The notes below the pieces were generated by a model. The model saw nothing but the letters and a program-made list of their open reading frames with translations, ran no database searches and was not told the origin of the DNA. Shown in pieces: positions 1 through 8,009 of a DNA stretch of 64,000 nucleotides. Position 1 is the first letter of the stretch. Each line of letters starts with the position of its first letter. The position numbers and the translations under genes were made by a program. The stretch comes from an uncultured Lentisphaeria bacterium (GTDB lineage Bacteria; Verrucomicrobiota; Lentisphaeria; Oligosphaerales; Oligosphaeraceae), in assembly GCA_934661755.1 (NCBI GenBank), contig CAKUJM010000005.1:1-64000 (forward strand). The letters run 5' to 3'.

Positions 1-43
1 AGTCGTCGAAGGCAAGCTGGTGGTTGACGGCGGGCTTGTACAT
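1..43 (-). CDS. Possible 5' end of a gene leaving the window
   Basis: An ATG at 43-41 on the minus strand opens a 14-codon frame (MYKPAVNHQLAFDD) that runs off the window edge. The start is reminiscent of the N-terminus of some IS5-like transposases, which begin with a short QLxFxDF segment, but 14 residues are too few to identify anything. No Shine-Dalgarno is visible upstream. A + strand frame ending at about position 51 is equally possible. Low confidence. Confidence 0.25.
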   Translation of the reverse strand, partial: MYKPAVNHQLAFDD

Positions 44-492
44 TGTCTCTAAAAGAGGGGAGGTGCAGGGAAAACAGATCGGGAATTGGGTGTGTCCTGC
101 ATATAATATGGCATATTCTATATATTATTCAACTATGACAAAACATGTTATGATTTAATCAGCAGACACTATTTATCCTCAATTAGTAATGACTTATTTT
201 TTATCTCTGTTTGGAAAGGACTTTTGGTCTAAAAAGTTAAGGTCGGTTTTTAGAGAATGGGGAAAAATATAGAATTCTCTGTTATTTCGCCGTGTACTTC
301 TGTAAAGTCTTTATCTCTGACGCTTAACAAATAATTCTTTCATAAACGACCGCCGACCTTACCAAACAGAGAATTTGCCGCAACTTTATTCAAAATACAA
401 GCTTTTTCAGAGAATTTGGCGTTCTCTATTTGTTCTCTGTTCCGGGGGAATTGTGCTGTAAATGCCTGTGGTTCTTTGGGTAAAATCAAGGC
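44..492. other. AT-rich intergenic region with repeated CAGAGAATT-like motifs
   Basis: No gene is supported here. The stretch is much more AT-rich than the flanking genes. Between about 203 and 441 it carries a series of related short motifs in both orientations: TCTCTGTTT (205), AGAGAATGG (252), AATTCTCTGTT (273), ATCTCTGA (313), ACAGAGAATTTG (366), TCAGAGAATTTGG (408) and TTCTCTGTTCC (433). The density suggests operator sites or the end of a mobile element. Confidence 0.5.
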
Positions 493-520
493 AAAAAAAA
501 TCCAGCCATAAATGACTGGA
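493..520 (-). terminator. Rho-independent terminator of tRNA-Pro
   Basis: Read on the minus strand, TCCAGTC, a 6-nt loop and GGCTGGA form a 7-bp stem with one G-U pair. Eight T residues follow at once (500-493). It lies about 20 nt beyond the tRNA 3' end, so it ends a monocistronic tRNA transcript. Confidence 0.85.
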
Positions 521-538
521 CGGGAGAGAACAAAAAAA

Positions 539-618
<80 letters not shown>

Positions 619-650
619 ACAAAAATCACATATTTTTGGAAAGCGTGCAT

Positions 651-678
651 ACTATAAACGGGATGCACCGCATTGCAA
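651..678 (-). promoter_or_regulatory. Promoter of tRNA-Pro
   Basis: On the minus strand, TTGCAA (678-673) and TATAGT (656-651) are separated by 16 bp, a good sigma-70-type arrangement. The predicted start is near 644, about 26 nt before the mature tRNA. Confidence 0.7.
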
Positions 679-785
679 ATCGGCACTTGCAGAAAATGCG
701 TTTTTTTTTTGCCGCGGGGCATTTACGCCCGCCTTCCCGCCTTCCCGCATTTTCCATCACCAGCATCCCGCCACCGCCGGCGGCA

Positions 786-2546
786 TCATCCGCGGAACAC
801 CGCGCCCAGTTTCTTGCCGAGGATGAGCGCGGCAGTCAGGAACGATATTCCCAGGAACACCATGGTCCACAGCCCCAGTGCGGCGGCGATGGCGGGTCCG
901 GCGCCCAGCAGCATCGACAATTCGTAGATGGCTTTGGTGATGGGGAAATACGCCGCCTTCTGCGCCAGGATCAGCGAGTCGGAGACCTCGAGCATTGAGA
1001 AGCTGAAGGTGAGGATGGCCCCCGCCAGCAGATTGGCGGCGATCAGCGGCATGGTGATGCGCCTGAAGATCGTGGCTGGGCGGGCGCCGAGGCTGGCGGC
1101 GGCCTCCTCGAAGGACACCGAGGTCTGCTCCAGCCCCGCCACCGCCGACCTCACCACATACGGCAGCCTCCGGATGGCATAGGAGATCACCAGCAGCACG
1201 GTGGGATTCTCGATGGGGTTCAGGAAGGCGAAGAAGCTGCCCTTGCGGGTCATTGCCAGATAGCCGAAGGCCATCACCAGTCCGGGAACCGCCAACGGCA
1301 GCATCGCGGCGCCGTCCAGCAGCCAGCGTCCGGGGCCGCGGCCGCGCACGATCACCCAGGCGATGAACACCCCGAGCGCCATTGCGACCAGCAGCGCCAG
1401 GCTGGAGTAGCGCAGGCTGTTGATGATGCTGGGGACTGTCAGGTTATGACCCAGGGCCGCCTCGACATGCGATATGGTCAGCCGGTTGGGGAAGACACCC
1501 CGATACCAGCTTTGGCCGGCAGCCAGCCCCAGCACCCCCAGATGCGGCAGCACGCCGGCGAAGCCCACCGCCAGGAATGGCAATGCGGCGGCGCATCCCC
1601 GCCAGCCATGAAGCCGGATTGCACCGGCGGCACGACCGGCCTTGGCACTCATGGCGTAGGCGGAGCGTCCCAGCCAGGCCTTGGCCGCCAGGTAGCTGCC
1701 GCCGGCGAACAGCATCATCACCGCCACCAGCGCATACGGCATTGGATTTACACCCATTTCGTTCATGCCTAGATAGATCTGCACCGCAGTCACACGTTCG
1801 AAATTGAACATCAGCGGCGTCCCCAGCTCGGTGAATGACCAGATGAACACCAGCGTCCCGCCGGCAAAAATCCCCGGCATGATCAGCGGCAGCGTGATCC
1901 TGCGGAAGCGCCGGAAACCGACGCAGCCGCAATCAGCCGCCGCCTCCAGCAACGCGGGGTCGACATTGGCAAATGCCGCCACCAGGTTAAGATACAATAT
2001 CGGGAAAAGATGCAGCGCCTCAAGCATGACCACCGCAGCCACGCCGCCGGAGAACCAGTCCGGCTCCTGACCAGGTGAGATCAGGCCGCACTTCATCAGC
2101 AGCGCATTCAGGGCGCCGTAGCGTCCGAAGATGCATTGCATCCCCAGCGCGCCGACAAACGGCGCCAGGATCATCGGCATCAGCAGCAGCCCGGCAAGCG
2201 CGCCTTTTCCGGGAAAGTCAAAACGGTCGGCCAGCCACGCCAACGGCATGGCGAGCAGCAGCGACAGCAGGGTCGTCGCCCCCGCGATTCCGAAGGAGTT
2301 GACCAGTCCGGCCCGGTAGAGCGGATTGCGGAAGACCTCCGCCAGATAGAACCCGGTCAGGCCTCCACCGCTGTCCAGCACCGCGCCACGCAGAATCTGC
2401 CATACCGGGAAGATGAAGAAGGCGGCGAAGAAGAGCAGCGCCGTAGCCAGGAGGGAATAATAAAGGCAGCGTCGGAACATGGAATCAACGAAAGTGGATG
2501 AGCAGCAGGCGTGGCGCGCGGATGGGATGTCTTTCGTTTCCGCCAT
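786..2546 (-). CDS. Fused ABC transporter permease, iron(III)/thiamine type
   Basis: Inner-membrane permease of the AfuB/ThiP/PotB-like class with two permease halves in one chain, about 586 residues and about 12 predicted membrane helices. Each half carries the cytoplasmic EAA loop that contacts the ATPase: EAAADCGCVGFRRFRRITLP in the first half and EEAAASLGARPATIFRRITMP in the second. The chosen ATG (2546) has GGAG ten bases upstream; a later ATG at 2480, just before the first helix, is an alternative. Family members import ferric iron, thiamine or phosphonates with a periplasmic binding protein and an ATPase. Neither partner is in the window, so the substrate cannot be named. Confidence 0.85.
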   Translation of the reverse strand: MAETKDIPSARHACCSSTFVDSMFRRCLYYSLLATALLFFAAFFIFPVWQILRGAVLDSGGGLTGFYLAEVFRNPLYRAGLVNSFGIAGATTLLSLLLAMPLAWLADRFDFPGKGALAGLLLMPMILAPFVGALGMQCIFGRYGALNALLMKCGLISPGQEPDWFSGGVAAVVMLEALHLFPILYLNLVAAFANVDPALLEAAADCGCVGFRRFRRITLPLIMPGIFAGGTLVFIWSFTELGTPLMFNFERVTAVQIYLGMNEMGVNPMPYALVAVMMLFAGGSYLAAKAWLGRSAYAMSAKAGRAAGAIRLHGWRGCAAALPFLAVGFAGVLPHLGVLGLAAGQSWYRGVFPNRLTISHVEAALGHNLTVPSIINSLRYSSLALLVAMALGVFIAWVIVRGRGPGRWLLDGAAMLPLAVPGLVMAFGYLAMTRKGSFFAFLNPIENPTVLLVISYAIRRLPYVVRSAVAGLEQTSVSFEEAAASLGARPATIFRRITMPLIAANLLAGAILTFSFSMLEVSDSLILAQKAAYFPITKAIYELSMLLGAGPAIAAALGLWTMVFLGISFLTAALILGKKLGAVFRG

Positions 2547-2562
2547 TGCGCGATGGCTCCGA

Positions 2563-2588
2563 TTGCACGGATTGGCGGCTACTATAAT
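2563..2588 (+). promoter_or_regulatory. Candidate promoter for the DUF2304/GT2 pair
   Basis: A perfect TATAAT at 2583-2588 lies 32 nt before the ATG at 2621. The nearest -35-like hexamer, TTGCAC at 2563-2568, gives a short 14-bp spacer, so the -35 assignment is uncertain. The site lies in the divergent gap with the permease gene. Confidence 0.45.
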
Positions 2589-2620
2589 GCAATCCGCATT
2601 CACCGTAATACATTACCGCC

Positions 2621-3046
2621 ATGCCAATCAAGATCATCCTCATCATCGGGCTGGCGCTGCTGGCAGTGCTTTGCGTGCTGATCATCCGCAACCGTCTGGC
2701 GACGCGGCTGTTCTTCATGGGACAGCTGGTGGTCGGCGCGGTACTGGTGCTGTTCCCCGAGCTGGCCAACCGTGCCGCCGCCCTGGTCGGAGTCGGGCGC
2801 GGCGCGGATCTCCTGCTGTATCTGCTGGTGCTGGCCGCCTACGCCGGCGGGCTGTTGACGCTGGCCAAATTCCGCCGTCTGGAGCGGCAATTGACCATCC
2901 TGACCCGTCAGCTGGCCATCCGTGACGCAGAGGCCTCAAATGCGCCAGACATCCAGAATGCCGCAGACGCACCAAATGCCCCAGACATCCCGAATGCCCC
3001 AGACGCACTAGGGGAAGCCGAGGCAAAGGAGCCGCACAGACGATGA
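2621..3046 (+). CDS. DUF2304-family small membrane protein
   Basis: 141 residues. The N-terminal half has about three hydrophobic segments (residues 3-22, 30-46, 60-82), as in DUF2304 proteins. A basic amphipathic stretch follows, then a hydrophilic tail of four six-residue repeats (NAPDIQ, NAADAP, NAPDIP, NAPDAL). Its stop overlaps the start of a family 2 glycosyltransferase (ATGA). DUF2304 proteins are regularly encoded next to polyprenyl-dependent glycosyltransferases, so it is probably a membrane partner in lipid-linked sugar transfer. The exact function is unknown. Confidence 0.75.
   Translation: MPIKIILIIGLALLAVLCVLIIRNRLATRLFFMGQLVVGAVLVLFPELANRAAALVGVGRGADLLLYLLVLAAYAGGLLTLAKFRRLERQLTILTRQLAIRDAEASNAPDIQNAADAPNAPDIPNAPDALGEAEAKEPHRR
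2939..3010 (+). repeat. Four 18-bp in-frame tandem repeats in the DUF2304 gene tail
   Basis: Four consecutive 18-bp units all begin AATGC and share CAGAC. They encode the NAPD-type hexapeptide repeats at the C-terminus of the DUF2304 protein. Units 1 and 3, and units 2 and 4, resemble each other most, suggesting duplication of a 36-bp pair. Confidence 0.9.
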
Positions 3047-3807
3047 GCGCCACGGGCAAATTATCCTTCACCCTGATCACGGTCTGCTGGAATGCCGCCG
3101 AGACCATCGGGCGCACCATCCAGTCGGTGGCGTCCCAGCCGATCCTGCCCGCGGAATACATTTTTGTCGATGGCGGCTCGTCAGACTGCACCACCGGCAT
3201 CATTTCGGCCAGCACGCCGTGGCTTGAGAGCTCAGGCGTGCGGGTCCGGCTCCGGCAGCAGCAGCGCCTGCCCGGCCAGGCCGGCATCACCTCGGCCTGG
3301 AACCAGGCCCTGCGCGAGGCCACCGGCGACATTATCGCCATCCTCAATGCCGACGACTGCTATCTTCCGGATGCGTTGCAGCGGGTGCACGACGCCTTCG
3401 CCGACGACGACGGCGTGGACGCGGTGGCCGGGGCGATTTCCTGGCATGACGAACACGGCCGCGACCTCGGGTGCTTCCGTCCACGGCCGCTGCGGTTGCT
3501 GCCCTATTTGATGCCCGTGCCACATCCGGCATGCTTCTTCCGCCGGCGGCTCTACCAGTCCATTGGAGAATATGACGCAAGCTACCGGCTCTCCGCCGAC
3601 TATGACTTCGTATGGCGGGCAGTCCGCAGCCATTGCAAGTGGCGTTTCCTCGACGACACCCTGGTCGCCATGCAGGCCGGCGGCGCCGCCAATGCCAATC
3701 GCGGCCGTGCCCGGCGCGAAACCTACCGCATCGCCAGAAGACATCTGCCGTGGTATGACCCGCGCCCGCTGCTGGCGCTGGTTGCCAGGATCATCACCCG
3801 TCGATAG
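3043..3807 (+). CDS. Family 2 glycosyltransferase
   Basis: 254 residues with a GT-A fold of the WcaA type. The N-terminal beta strand is SFTLITVCWNAAETI, followed by the nucleotide-binding FVDGGSSD and the NADD metal-binding motif (about residue 101). A later RLSADYDFVWR segment contains the acceptor-side acidic residues. Such enzymes move a sugar from an NDP donor to a saccharide or lipid carrier on the cytoplasmic face. The start overlaps the DUF2304 stop by 4 nt, which indicates translational coupling and a joint role. Donor and acceptor cannot be predicted. Confidence 0.88.
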   Translation: MSATGKLSFTLITVCWNAAETIGRTIQSVASQPILPAEYIFVDGGSSDCTTGIISASTPWLESSGVRVRLRQQQRLPGQAGITSAWNQALREATGDIIAILNADDCYLPDALQRVHDAFADDDGVDAVAGAISWHDEHGRDLGCFRPRPLRLLPYLMPVPHPACFFRRRLYQSIGEYDASYRLSADYDFVWRAVRSHCKWRFLDDTLVAMQAGGAANANRGRARRETYRIARRHLPWYDPRPLLALVARIITRR

Positions 3808-3873
3808 CGCCGGCGCAGCCGTGAGGGATGGCGCTGGCGGCCGGCAACGGGGGAACGGCACGTCCCCAACCAA

Positions 3874-3881
3874 TTATATTA
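3874..3881 (+). promoter_or_regulatory. TTATATTA element upstream of serC (candidate -10)
   Basis: TTATATTA followed by GCGCC, 137 nt before the serC ATG. The same octamer precedes guaB, gltA and obg. No matching -35 hexamer is apparent. Confidence 0.4.
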
Positions 3882-4017
3882 GCGCCATTTCCGCTCTCGG
3901 CAGACCTGTCGGTAGACGAAATCAAATGCGGATTGCCGGCATGGTGCCGGCTCCGAATTAAGACCGCTTCCCTGCCGCAATTGCGGGAGACAACCACCCA
4001 AAAGGAAACAAAGACAA

Positions 4018-5097
4018 ATGCAGGTTTACAACTTCAATGCCGGTCCGGCGGCGCTGCCAAAGCCGGTGATGCTCCAGGCACAGGCGGAATTTGCGGATTA
4101 CCACGGTTGCGGATATGGCATCATCGAGGAGTCCCACCGCGCCAAGCCCTTCGACGAAATCATCCAGGCCGCGGAGGCCAACATCCGCAAGCTGATGGGC
4201 ATCAGCGACGACTATGCGGTGCTTTTCCTCCAGGGTGGCGCATCGCTGCAGTTCGCGATGGTGCCGATGAACCTGATGATCCCCGGCAAGAAGGTCGGCT
4301 TCGCCGATACCGGCGTCTGGGCGCACAAGGCATTGAAGGAAGTCCAGATCCAGGGCGGCCAGATCGACAAGGTCTATGATGGCGCCGGGAACAACTACAC
4401 CAGGATCGAAGGCGTCAGCGACTGGAAGATCGATCAGGACCTGGCCTATTTCCACATTTGCTCCAACAACACCATCTACGGCACCGAGTATTTTGAATTT
4501 CCGGAGACCGGCGCGGTCCCGATGGTGGCCGACATGTCCTCGGACATCATGAGCCGCAAGATCGACGTCAGCAAATTCGGCTTGATCTTCGCCGGCGCCC
4601 AGAAGAACATCGGCCCCGCCGGCCTGACCCTGGTGATCATCCGCAAGGACCTGGCGGCGCGGGCCTCCGAGCATGTCCCGACCATGCTGCGCTACACCAC
4701 CCACATTGACAACGCCAGCCTCTTCAACACCCCGCCGACCTTCGGCATCTACATGCTCCGGCTGGTGACCGACTGGATGCTGGCCAATGGCGGCGTCGAC
4801 GCAATGGAGGAAGTCAATATCCGAAAGGCCAAGAGCCTGTACGACTACATCGACAACTCCGGATTCTACCGCGGCACCGCCGATGCCGCATCACGTTCGC
4901 GGATGAATGTCTGCTTCCGGCTGCCGACCGAGGATCAGGAAAAGGCCTTCATCGCCTTTGCCAAGGAGAATGGCCTGGTCGGACTCAAGGGCCACCGCAA
5001 GGTCGGCGGCTGCCGCGCATCGATCTACAATGCCGTGCCCTACGAGGGCGTGGCACGGCTGATCGAGGTGATGGAGCTCTTCAAGAAGCAGAACTGA
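4018..5097 (+). CDS. serC: Phosphoserine aminotransferase
   Basis: 359 residues, the usual SerC length. It is a PLP enzyme converting 3-phosphohydroxypyruvate and glutamate to phosphoserine in serine synthesis, and also acts in pyridoxal phosphate synthesis. The start NFNAGPAALP and the segment GGASLQFAMVPMNL are typical. FAGAQKNIGPAG holds the PLP Schiff-base lysine (Lys196), and the C-terminal GLKGHRKVGGCRASIYNA is the substrate-binding segment. AAAGGAAAC precedes the ATG as ribosome-binding site. No other serine gene is adjacent, and a GC-rich hairpin follows. Confidence 0.97.
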   Translation: MQVYNFNAGPAALPKPVMLQAQAEFADYHGCGYGIIEESHRAKPFDEIIQAAEANIRKLMGISDDYAVLFLQGGASLQFAMVPMNLMIPGKKVGFADTGVWAHKALKEVQIQGGQIDKVYDGAGNNYTRIEGVSDWKIDQDLAYFHICSNNTIYGTEYFEFPETGAVPMVADMSSDIMSRKIDVSKFGLIFAGAQKNIGPAGLTLVIIRKDLAARASEHVPTMLRYTTHIDNASLFNTPPTFGIYMLRLVTDWMLANGGVDAMEEVNIRKAKSLYDYIDNSGFYRGTADAASRSRMNVCFRLPTEDQEKAFIAFAKENGLVGLKGHRKVGGCRASIYNAVPYEGVARLIEVMELFKKQN

Positions 5098-5130
5098 CCC
5101 CGGCCGGGGGACGGGACGCCCCGCAAGACC

Positions 5131-5151
5131 GGCGGGGGCGACGCCCCCGCC
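5131..5151 (+). terminator. GC-rich hairpin after serC
   Basis: GGCGGGGGC, loop GAC and GCCCCCGCC form a perfect 9-bp stem 33 nt after the serC stop. There is no T-run, so it may be a pause or processing structure instead of a canonical terminator. Confidence 0.5.
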
Positions 5152-5264
5152 GCACACTGTCCGGTGGCCGTGAAGACCGGTTCTCTTGCGTCACATGATG
5201 CGCAAGGGGATCGGCTTCACGCTTTCCTGGAGAAAAAAACACCAACGTCAATATCATAAATGCC

Positions 5265-5969
5265 ATGAGCAAGATGAAAGTCGCATGCTGCTGGGATGAC
5301 GGCGTAATCAATGACTTGCGCCTGACGGAACTGCTGCGCAAATACCACGCCAAGGCCACCTTCAACCTGAACCCGGGCCTCATGAAGGAAGACGAGCGCA
5401 TCGATTGCAGCTGGGTGCCAAAAGGATACACGGGCTGGAGCCATAACGGCTTCCTGTCCGGAAAACTCTCGCTCAAGGACATCACGGAGGTCTACGATGG
5501 CTTCCAGCTGGCTTCGCATTGCTGGTGCCATGAAAACGCCGACACCCTGGCGCCGCAGGAATGGATCAAGTGCGCGGTCGATGCCCGGAAATACCTGGAG
5601 GACCTCGTCCAGCGCCCCTGCCGGGGATTCGCCTGGCCATGCGGCGTCACCACCCCGGAAGCCGCGGTGGAGCTGCGCAAGGCCGGATTCGCCTATGGCC
5701 GGACCACCAGGAACGCCGACGACATCACCAAATGCAGCGACGTCATGTGCCTGCCATCAAACTGCCACTACATGAACCCCAATTTCTATCGCATCTACGA
5801 GGCCGCCCGCAAGACCGGCGTCTTCTACTTCTGGGGGCATAGCTACGAGATGTACGAATACGATGCGCTCTGGCAGCAGCTGGAAAACCGGCTGCAGTAC
5901 ATCGCCGAGGATCCGGAGGCCGAATGGGTGGATGTGGTGGATGTCGCCGCACTCTGCGACGGCAAATAG
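5265..5969 (+). CDS. Polysaccharide deacetylase family protein
   Basis: 234 residues of the NodB/CE4 fold. CCWDDG (about residues 7-12) gives the catalytic and metal-binding aspartates. SHCWCHE carries the metal-binding His-x3-His, and FAWPCG matches the conserved RxFxxPxG region. FYFWGHSYE near the C-terminus supplies the late His motif. There is no signal peptide, so it acts in the cytoplasm, unlike most peptidoglycan deacetylases. Family enzymes remove N- or O-acetyl groups from amino sugars or related amides. No Shine-Dalgarno precedes the ATG; a second ATG lies three codons later. A strong terminator at 6038 ends the unit. Confidence 0.85.
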   Translation: MSKMKVACCWDDGVINDLRLTELLRKYHAKATFNLNPGLMKEDERIDCSWVPKGYTGWSHNGFLSGKLSLKDITEVYDGFQLASHCWCHENADTLAPQEWIKCAVDARKYLEDLVQRPCRGFAWPCGVTTPEAAVELRKAGFAYGRTTRNADDITKCSDVMCLPSNCHYMNPNFYRIYEAARKTGVFYFWGHSYEMYEYDALWQQLENRLQYIAEDPEAEWVDVVDVAALCDGK

Positions 5970-6037
5970 CCGCCATCGACACCTGACTCAAAACGACAGC
6001 TGACGCCGAAATGGCGTGAAGCAGTCCAGACAACACG

Positions 6038-6084
6038 CAGGCCACGCACCCCTTTGTCGGGATGCGTGGCCTGAATGCTTTTTT
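6038..6084 (+). terminator. Strong Rho-independent terminator after the deacetylase gene
   Basis: CAGGCCACGCA (6038-6048) pairs perfectly with TGCGTGGCCTG (6063-6073) across a 14-nt loop. Six T residues follow at 6079-6084. It lies 69 nt past the stop codon. Confidence 0.88.
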
Positions 6085-6201
6085 CTCCCCAGAAAAAAAT
6101 CTCAAGGCATGTCTGCACCTTGTTAGCCTAAACAAACAAGATACATCTCCTAAGCTTTAAGAGACTGCGCTTAATATAAGGTTATAATCAGATTTTACAA
6201 G

Positions 6202-6223
6202 TTAGCAATCGCTAATTTTTTTT
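6202..6223 (+). terminator. Short hairpin with T8 tract
   Basis: TTAGC, a 4-nt loop and GCTAA form a 5-bp stem followed directly by eight T residues. The stem is weak, but the geometry is that of an intrinsic terminator. It could stop read-through, or a short transcript from the TATAAT at 6183. Confidence 0.45.
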
Positions 6224-6230
6224 AAATAGC

Positions 6231-6259
6231 CGAGGATGACGGAGGATGACGGAGGATAA
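6231..6259 (+). repeat. 10-bp ACGGAGG tandem repeat, three units
   Basis: The unit GGAGGATGAC is repeated with a 10-bp period (first and last units imperfect). It shares the ACGGAG/CTCCGT core with the repeats at 7951, 35765, 44311 and 54878. Confidence 0.85.
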
Positions 6260-6343
6260 AACCACCATTTTCCGACGTCATCCAAATAGCGGGGCAAAAT
6301 CAAGACTTTTTGCGCCAAAAAACGACAACATCCGGTTTTTGCC

Positions 6344-6351
6344 TTATATTA
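6344..6351 (+). promoter_or_regulatory. TTATATTA element upstream of guaB (candidate -10)
   Basis: TTATATTA followed by AGCTGGC, 89 nt before the guaB ATG. The octamer is identical to those before serC, gltA and obg. Confidence 0.45.
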
Positions 6352-6439
6352 AGCTGGCAATAGATGGTGGTGATTTCAGCAGCCGCCGCAGGTTCATCGT
6401 CCATTTCCTTGTAGCCTTGCAGCAAAGGGTCATCTTTAT

Positions 6440-7936
6440 ATGGTCAACCAGTACATTGCCGAGTTTATGAACTCCTTCAAATATGAAGGATTGACATTCA
6501 ACGATGTCACTTTGGAGACGCGATATGCGGACTTCCTGCCGGCCGAGGCCTCCACGGCCACGCGTTTTTCGCGCAACATTGCGATGAACGCGCCCTTCAT
6601 CAGCGCGGCCATGGACACGGTGACCGAGAGCCAGATGGCGATTGCGATGGCCAAGCTGGGCGGCATCGGGGTGATCCACAAGAACCTGACTCCGGAGAAC
6701 CAGGCGCAGCATGTCGCCCGGGTGAAGCACTTCCTCAACGGGATGATCGAGAAGCCGGTGACATTCCGCAAGAACATGAAGGTCTATGAGATCATCACCG
6801 AGCGCGAGAACTGCAATTACAAGTTCAGCGGTTTTCCGATAGTGGATGACGACGGCAAGCTGGTCGGGCTGTTCACCAACCGCGACCTGAAGTTCATGAC
6901 CTCGTACGACGTCCCGGTGGAGCAGGTGATGACCCGCAAGCTGATCACGGCTCCGATCGGCACCGACATGGAGACGGCGATGAAACTGATGCTGGAGCAC
7001 AAGGTCGGCAAGCTTCCGCTGGTGGATGCGGACGGGCGCCTGAGCGGCCTCTACAGCCTGCAGGATGTCCGGACCCTGGTCGACAAGATGGAACCCAACT
7101 ACAACCGCGACCAGCTGCATCGGCTGCGGGTGGCGGCGGCGGTCGGCCCGCACGACTTTGTCCGCATCGAGGCGCTGGTCAATGCCGGGGTCGATGCGTT
7201 GATTGTCGACTCCGCCCACGGGCATTCCAAGAATGTCATGGAGACGGTGCGGGAGATCAAGCGTCAATATCCGCAGGTGGATGTCGTGGCCGGCAATGTC
7301 TGCACCGAAGACGGCGCCAGGGCGCTGCTGGAGTGCGGCGCGGACGCCATCAAGGTCGGGATTGGCCCGGGGTCGATCTGCACCACCCGGGTGGTGGCGG
7401 GGGTCGGCATCCCGCAGCTGACCGCCATCTTCAATGCCTGGAAGGGCGTCGGCGACGCCATTCCGATCATTGCGGACGGCGGCATCGCGCATTCCGGGGA
7501 TGTCACCAAGGCGTTGGCGGTCGGAGCCTCCACGGTGATGATGGGGTCGGCGCTGGCGGGGACCGACGAGTGTCCGGGCGAGCGCATCCTGCATCAGGGG
7601 CGCACCTATGTCATCTACCGCGGCATGGGGTCGCTGGACGCCATGCGCCACGGCAAAGGCAGCCGCGAGCGCTACGGGGTCTCCAATGAATTGGCGGAGG
7701 ACAAGCTGGTTCCGCAGGGCATCGAGGGGATGATCCCCTTCCGTGGTTCGGTGGCGGATGTCCTCAACCAGTATATTGGCGGAGTGCGCTTCTCACTGGG
7801 CTATGTCGGTGCGCGCACCATCACCCAGTTGCAGGAGAATGCGCGTTTCTGGCGGGTGAGCGCCGCCGGATTGCACGAGGCGCATCCACACAACGTGATC
7901 ATGCAGAAGGACGCCCCGAATTATAGCCAGGGCTGA
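6440..7936 (+). CDS. guaB: Inosine-5'-monophosphate dehydrogenase
   Basis: 498 residues, full length. It oxidises IMP to XMP with NAD+, the committed step to GMP. The order is TIM-barrel N-terminus, then two CBS domains inserted at about residues 115-230. The catalytic loop GIGPGSICTTR follows with active-site Cys314, then MGSALAGTDE and the flap YRGMGSLDAM. The chosen ATG has AAAGGG 11 nt upstream. An internal ATG at 6467 lacks a ribosome-binding site. Downstream is a 10-bp repeat tract, then an exoribonuclease gene. hpt and purO in the same window act in connected purine steps. Confidence 0.97.
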   Translation: MVNQYIAEFMNSFKYEGLTFNDVTLETRYADFLPAEASTATRFSRNIAMNAPFISAAMDTVTESQMAIAMAKLGGIGVIHKNLTPENQAQHVARVKHFLNGMIEKPVTFRKNMKVYEIITERENCNYKFSGFPIVDDDGKLVGLFTNRDLKFMTSYDVPVEQVMTRKLITAPIGTDMETAMKLMLEHKVGKLPLVDADGRLSGLYSLQDVRTLVDKMEPNYNRDQLHRLRVAAAVGPHDFVRIEALVNAGVDALIVDSAHGHSKNVMETVREIKRQYPQVDVVAGNVCTEDGARALLECGADAIKVGIGPGSICTTRVVAGVGIPQLTAIFNAWKGVGDAIPIIADGGIAHSGDVTKALAVGASTVMMGSALAGTDECPGERILHQGRTYVIYRGMGSLDAMRHGKGSRERYGVSNELAEDKLVPQGIEGMIPFRGSVADVLNQYIGGVRFSLGYVGARTITQLQENARFWRVSAAGLHEAHPHNVIMQKDAPNYSQG

Positions 7937-7950
7937 CGCAAACTCCCGTT

Positions 7951-8009
7951 CTCCGTCTCCCTCCGTCTCCCTCCGTCTCCCTCCGTCTCCCTCCGTCTCC
8001 CTCCGTCTC
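7951..8009 (+). repeat. 10-bp CTCCGTCTCC tandem repeat abutting a start codon
   Basis: Six units of CTCCGTCTCC (the last missing one base) run exactly up to the ATG at 8010. The strand is almost wholly pyrimidine, so the following gene has no Shine-Dalgarno in its 59-nt upstream region. The core matches four other intergenic repeat tracts in the window. Confidence 0.95.

Larger units (their letters stand above)
6085..6439 (+). other. Intergenic region before guaB
   Basis: No gene is visible in this AT-rich stretch. It holds a TATAAT (6183-6188), and a small hairpin TTAGC-AATC-GCTAA followed by T8 (6202-6223). Next come three 10-bp GGAGGATGAC-type repeats (6231-6259) and a TTATATTA element at 6344-6351, about 90 nt before guaB. 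The last is the best candidate for the guaB promoter. Confidence 0.6.

Noticed and set aside
7951..8009. Ribosome-binding site in the repeat before the exoribonuclease
   Set aside because: The sense strand is CTCC-rich; the GGAG core lies on the opposite strand and cannot act as Shine-Dalgarno.
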